DNA from: a bacterium | GTDB taxonomy: Bacteria; Patescibacteria; Paceibacteria; UBA9973; UBA6065 | Length of the DNA stretch: 19,417 nt | Direction of reading: 5' to 3' | NCBI GenBank assembly: GCA_030680695.1 | Contig: JAUXUT010000026.1 | Location: 1 to 19,417, forward strand | Part shown: positions 15,878 through 19,417 of the stretch, piece after piece | Layout: the number at the start of each line of letters is the position of its first letter | Position numbering within the stretch: position 1 is the stretch's first letter | The notes under the pieces: model-generated | Told to the model about the DNA's origin: nothing | The model's database searches: none | What the model saw: only the letters and a program-made list of their open reading frames with translations | Program-made: the position numbers and the translations under genes

Positions 15878-16825
15878 ATGAGTCATACGAAATCATTTTA
15901 CGCACATCCGAATTCTATCGTGGAATCTTTGAATGTGGGCAAAAATACTCGTGTTTGGGCATTTGCACATATTCTTCCTGGCGCTGTGATCGGCAAAGAT
16001 TGTAATATGTGCGACCACACTTTCATTGAGAATGATGTGATTGTTGGCGACCGCGTCACTATTAAGAGTGGGGTCCAATTATGGGATGGGATTACTGTTG
16101 AGGATGATGTTTTCATAGGACCCAACGCCACTTTTACAAATGACCTGTTTCCTCGCAGTAAACAATATCCCGAATCTTTCACTCGCACAGTAATTCGTAA
16201 AGGAGCTTCAATCGGTGCGAATGCTACGATATTGCCAGGATTGACCATTGGTCAATACGCTATGGTTGGCGCGGGAACTGTTGTAACCAAAGATGTTCCA
16301 CCATTTGCAGTTGTTGTAGGGAATCCAGCCCGAATTACCGGCTATGTTCAGGCAAACAAGAATCGCATAGATAAGCCCAATTTATCCGATGCAATAAAAG
16401 AAATAAAGGATAATGTCATCGTTGGTGGTGTAAGATTGTATGACCTCCCTAAGGTGATGGATTTGCGCGGTAGCCTTACTTTTGCTGAATATGATAAGTC
16501 ATTACCGTTTATGCCCCAAAGATATTTTTTAGTTTTTGATGTTCCAAGTAGAGAAGTTCGTGGGGAACATGCGCATCGCCAATGTCACCAGTTCCTTGTT
16601 TGTATAAAAGGTAGTTGTTCGGTTGTTGTAGATGATGGACGAAACCGTGTTGAAGTTTTATTAAACCGCCCGAATCTTGGGCTGCACATCCCTCCCATGG
16701 TATGGGCAACTGAGTATAAATATTCAGCAGATGCAGTTTTGTTGGTGCTTGCATCTGATATTTATAACGCAGAAGATTACATTCGAGACTATGATCTATT
16801 TCTCAAAGAGGTTGAAGAAAAATGA
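15878..16825 (+). CDS. Bifunctional dTDP-sugar N-acetyltransferase / 3,4-ketoisomerase (WxcM/FdtD type)
   Basis: 315 residues from ATG 15878, with AAAGGGA upstream. Residues 1-155 are a left-handed beta-helix acyltransferase: hexapeptide turns such as N-V-G-K-N-T and V-I-G-K-D, F-T-N-D with the family's conserved Asn (N88), and V-V-G-N-P-A-R. Residues about 182-315 are an FdtA/WxcM cupin, with G-E-H-A-H-R carrying the catalytic histidine pair H231/H233, then Q-F-L-V, G-L-H-I-P-P-M-V-W and the end-domain N-A-E-D-Y-I-R-D-Y-D. Together they perform the first step (3,4-keto isomerisation of dTDP-4-keto-6-deoxyglucose) and the third (N-acetylation of the 3-amino sugar) of dTDP-Fuc3NAc or dTDP-Qui3NAc synthesis. 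Such fusions are known (WxcM, FdtD). The aminotransferase for the middle step follows with a 4-bp overlap. Confidence 0.9.
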   Translation: MSHTKSFYAHPNSIVESLNVGKNTRVWAFAHILPGAVIGKDCNMCDHTFIENDVIVGDRVTIKSGVQLWDGITVEDDVFIGPNATFTNDLFPRSKQYPESFTRTVIRKGASIGANATILPGLTIGQYAMVGAGTVVTKDVPPFAVVVGNPARITGYVQANKNRIDKPNLSDAIKEIKDNVIVGGVRLYDLPKVMDLRGSLTFAEYDKSLPFMPQRYFLVFDVPSREVRGEHAHRQCHQFLVCIKGSCSVVVDDGRNRVEVLLNRPNLGLHIPPMVWATEYKYSADAVLLVLASDIYNAEDYIRDYDLFLKEVEEK

Positions 16826-17928
16826 TGCAATATATTTCGTTTCTTGATATGAAGTCTCCCTATCAGGAGCTTAAAGGTGAATTGGATGAAGCTTACCATC
16901 GTGTCATGGAGTCCGGCTGGTATATTATGGGAAAAGAATTGGATGCCTTTGAACAGGAATTTGCGGAATACTGCGGTGCTCGCTATTGTATTGGTGTTGG
17001 AAACGGATTAGAGGCTCTGCACCTTATCCTGCGTGCCTATGGGATTGGGGATGGTGATGAAGTAATTGCACCTTCTAATACTTATATTGCTACCTGGCTG
17101 GCAGTATCTTATGCCGGGGCCAGAGTTGTCCCTGTAGAGCCAAATGCTTTTACTTATAACCTGGATGTTGAACAAGTTGAATCGGCCATTACATCTCGAA
17201 CCCGTGCAATCCTTCCAGTTCATCTTTATGGCCAACCGGCTGATATGGAACGATTGATGATTCTGGCTGATAAATATGATCTAAAGGTCATAGAGGATTC
17301 TGCTCAGGCGCAAGGCGCACACTATAAAGGCAAAATGAGTGGCAATCTTGGCCACGCAGCTGGGTTTAGTTTTTATCCTGGAAAAAACCTGGGAGCTTTA
17401 GGTGATGCCGGTGCGATTGTTACAAATGATGAATTGCTTGCTACGCATATTAAAGGTTTAAGAAATTATGGATCAAAGGTCAAATATTACAACGATGAAA
17501 AAGGATATAACTCTCGTTTAGACGAAATACAGGCTGCTTTTCTGCGAGTAAAGTTGAAGTATCTTGATGACTGGAATGATCGTCGTAACAAAATCGCCTC
17601 TTTTTATCTCGATTCATTGGCTGGCATTCCCGATCTTTTACTGCCCCAGGTGCTTGAGTCAGCATCACCAATTTGGCATATTTTTCCTTTACTCCACCCA
17701 AAGCGGGACGATCTTCAACGATATTTAAAAAGCAAAGGTGTGGATACTATGATTCACTATCCCGTACCTCCTCATTTGTCGCGCGCTTATTCAGAAATGA
17801 GTATGCAAAAAGGAACGTTTCCCATAGCCGAGAAGATTGCGGAATCTGAGTTGAGCTTGCCTATGGGCCCGCACTTAAAGCTAGAGGAGGCGGAATATAT
17901 TGTTAATGCCATTCGATCTTACCAATGA
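16822..17928 (+). CDS. dTDP-3-keto-6-deoxyhexose 3-aminotransferase (FdtB/QdtB-like, DegT family)
   Basis: The 368-residue product is the full length of a DegT/DnrJ/EryC1/StrS sugar aminotransferase. V-G-N-G-L-E-A-L (59-66) lines the PLP phosphate pocket, E-D-S-A-Q (158-162) holds the pyridine nitrogen Asp, and S-F-Y-P-G-K-N-L-G-A-L-G-D-A-G carries the PLP lysine K188. N-Y-G-S-K...Y-N-S-R-L-D-E-I-Q-A-A is the family's active-site loop. Placement right after the ketoisomerase/acetyltransferase identifies the 3-aminotransferase branch (FdtB, QdtB) over the 4-amino branch. Galacto versus gluco configuration, and thus Fuc3NAc versus Qui3NAc, cannot be read. Start is ATG 16822, or 16825 immediately after; both sit over the upstream stop. 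It is the last gene of the locus before the insertion sequence. Confidence 0.88.
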   Translation: MMQYISFLDMKSPYQELKGELDEAYHRVMESGWYIMGKELDAFEQEFAEYCGARYCIGVGNGLEALHLILRAYGIGDGDEVIAPSNTYIATWLAVSYAGARVVPVEPNAFTYNLDVEQVESAITSRTRAILPVHLYGQPADMERLMILADKYDLKVIEDSAQAQGAHYKGKMSGNLGHAAGFSFYPGKNLGALGDAGAIVTNDELLATHIKGLRNYGSKVKYYNDEKGYNSRLDEIQAAFLRVKLKYLDDWNDRRNKIASFYLDSLAGIPDLLLPQVLESASPIWHIFPLLHPKRDDLQRYLKSKGVDTMIHYPVPPHLSRAYSEMSMQKGTFPIAEKIAESELSLPMGPHLKLEEAEYIVNAIRSYQ

Positions 17929-18077
17929 CCATTGATGTTTAGTCCATCTGTGAACATTATTTGTTGGAAAGCTGCAATATTTTATTGAAATTATCTATTT
18001 ACTGTATTGGGCAGCAGCGGTGAAGAACCGAAGGTTTTTCGCGCAAGATTTTTCGCAGAATGGGGTAAGGTTGGGGG

Positions 18078-19417
18078 ATGAGCGAAGCAAATGAAGAACA
18101 AAGCCACTGGATTGAGGAAGCGGAGCAGGAACTGGATGAGCAAAGAGTCTTGCTGAAAGCCTTTTGCGGCACGCTGTATCATTATTTTGGAGGTTGGCAG
18201 AAACTTTTCGAGGGTGTCAGAGATGGACGCCATCCGGGGTTGATCCGGTATCCCTTGGCAGGCTTGCTGAGCGCCGGCGTGCTGATGTACCTGTTTCGGT
18301 TGGGGGCGCGGCGACAGATCAACTACCAGTTGCGTGGCAACCCACCATCGCAGACCAAATTTGAAGCCTGGTTCGAGGTGGATGAAGTCCCGCATGGAGA
18401 CACACTCAACTATGCCTTCAAAAGAATAGAACCGGCGGAGGTGCAGGAAGTGGTGTGTCAGATGGTGGAGACCTTGATCCGCAAGAAAGTCCTGTACCGC
18501 TGGCGCGTGTATGGAAATTTTCTCCTGGCCATCGATGGCACGGGGGTGTTGACGTTCCAGAGCCGTCATTGTGAGACCTGTATGGCCAGGAAACTCAAGA
18601 ATGGCGAGACCCTCTACTACCATCCAGTGCTGGAAGCCAAACTGGTCACGGCCAATGGGTTCGCTTTCTCACTCATGACCGAGTTCATCGAGAATGCGGA
18701 TCCACAAGCCGACAAACAAGATTGTGAATTGAAGGCTTTCTACCGTTTGAGCAAGCGCCTGAAGGCTCGTTTTCCCCATCTGCCGATCTGCTTGTTGCTG
18801 GATGGGCTTTTTGCCGGTGGTCCGACTTTCCAGCTTTGCCAGGAGCACCACTGGCGCTTCATGATCGTACTCCAGCAGGCGGATCTGCCCCAGGTGCATC
18901 GCACCTATGACCTGATCCTTTCCCAAACGTCGGAAAATCATAAGCACATACGCCTGGGTCGGCAGCGAAGGACGATAACGCTGTGCTCGATGCGTATGTC
19001 CATAAGCACATACGCCTGGGTCGGCAGCAGGAGATCAACCAGGAATATCATTGGGTCAGGCAGATCGATTATCGCGACAGCCAGGATCGTCACCACTCTT
19101 TGAATATGCTGGCATGCGAAGAAAGCAAACCCACTCGCCAGGGCGATACCACCACGACCTTCAAGTGGCTGACCAACTTTATCCCAACGGCCCACAATGT
19201 CGACACGCTGGCTAATCAGGCTGGCCGGCTGCGTTGGAAGGTCGAGAACGAAGGCTTCAACATCCAGAAAAACGGTGGCTTCCATTTGGAACACCCTTAC
19301 AGCCAAAACGACACCGCACGCAAGGTCTTCTACTACCTGCTTCAGATCGCCCACTTGCTCTTCCAATTGATGGAAAAGGGCAGTTTGTTTTGCAAGGCAT
19401 TTCCTCAGGGCGTCGGC
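18078..19417 (+). pseudogene. Frameshifted DDE (IS4-like) transposase
   Basis: The first frame (18078-19103) encodes an N-terminal helical region, then L-L-A-I-D-G-T-G with the first catalytic Asp (D153) and C-L-L-L-D-G-L-F-A-G-G with the second (D242). After about residue 287 it shifts into nonsense and stops. The third catalytic residue, the Glu in R-W-K-V-E-N-E-G-F-N-I-Q-K-N, lies in another frame (open from at least 19001 to the window end), followed by the expected helix Y-Y-L-L-Q-I-A-H-L-L-F. The shift coincides with a 62-base insertion/partial duplication (18939-19028). GGGGG sits directly before the start. The fold is IS4-like DDE; the exact IS family is uncertain. The 3' end is cut by the window edge. 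Confidence 0.82.
18939..19028 (+). repeat. 28-nt direct repeat causing the transposase frameshift
   Basis: The 28 bases at 18939-18966 recur exactly at 19001-19028, offset by 62 bases (not a multiple of three). Each copy encodes HKHIRLGRQ, the first in the upstream transposase frame and the second in the downstream frame. Removing one 62-base unit rejoins the two frames. A perfect hairpin (18992-18999 with 19008-19015, GCGTATGT/ACATACGC, 8-base loop) lies at the downstream junction. Confidence 0.85.

Larger units (their letters stand above)
18003..19417 (+). mobile_element. Insertion sequence, left part, right end outside window
   Basis: A DDE transposase pseudogene fills 18078 to the window edge. 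Base composition turns abruptly from AT-rich to GC-rich near 18003-18010, which I take as the approximate left boundary. The terminal inverted repeat cannot be confirmed because the right end is not in the window; a near-repeat TTTTTCGC occurs at 18035 and 18051. The element borders the glycan module and may mark how it was acquired or lost its downstream part. Confidence 0.5.

Noticed and set aside
17991..18623. Minus-strand 210-codon open frame
   Set aside because: It is antisense to the transposase N-terminal half and is explained by that gene's codon bias.
18939..19028. Programmed ribosomal frameshift in the transposase
   Set aside because: No slippery heptamer is evident, and the break is fully explained by a 62-base duplication that repeats the same nine codons.

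Overview
The window looks like an accessory surface-glycan locus from an environmental bacterium, most likely a Chloroflexota (Anaerolineae-like) genome. The hints are a signal peptide followed by an I/F-L-P-L-V-x-K-N motif in the glycosidase-like protein, a Thr/Pro-rich surface protein of the type common in that phylum, and very large multidomain glycosyltransferases. There is no rRNA, tRNA or core marker gene, so the taxonomy is inference.

Layout. 1-369 has no gene but holds two inverted-repeat structures; the second (177-288) resembles a MITE. 370-876 encodes a small exported, membrane-anchored, mucin-like protein. 877-1135 is a nested palindromic spacer. 1136-2476 encodes a secreted clan GH-A-like glycosidase. 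2477-2799 is non-coding with a perfect 16-bp stem-loop. 2800-4299 and 4532-6424 encode two polytopic GT-C glycosyltransferases, the second AftB-like. 6504-7451 is a GC-rich polyprenyl-phosphate sugar synthase gene behind a promoter that may give a leaderless mRNA. From 7540 to 14755 runs a tightly packed set, with several overlapping or nearly abutting genes: methyltransferase, 1108-residue three-module glycosyltransferase, GT2, NAD-dependent sugar epimerase, GT2. From 14916 to 17928 comes a visibly AT-richer module: GtrB-like polyprenyl-phosphate glycosyltransferase, a fused sugar N-acetyltransferase/3,4-ketoisomerase, and a PLP sugar aminotransferase. The right edge (about 18000-19417) is a truncated insertion sequence with a frameshifted DDE transposase.

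How the genes could work together (inference). The fused enzyme and the aminotransferase supply the three late steps from dTDP-4-keto-6-deoxyglucose to a dTDP-3-acetamido-3,6-dideoxyhexose (Fuc3NAc or Qui3NAc); RmlA/RmlB must be encoded elsewhere. The epimerase may supply another nucleotide sugar. The soluble GT2 and GT4 enzymes and the methyltransferase would assemble and modify a glycan in the cytoplasm. The two polyprenyl-phosphate synthases would make lipid-linked monosaccharides for the two GT-C enzymes to use on the outer face. The mucin-like protein is a conceivable acceptor. No flippase, polymerase or ligase gene is in the window.

The most unusual items are the GT4/degenerate-GT2/GT4 protein, a coiled-coil plus W-x-L...P-x-G-S-x-R tether shared by that protein and the adjacent methyltransferase, the MITE-like hairpin, and a 62-nt partial duplication that frameshifts the transposase.
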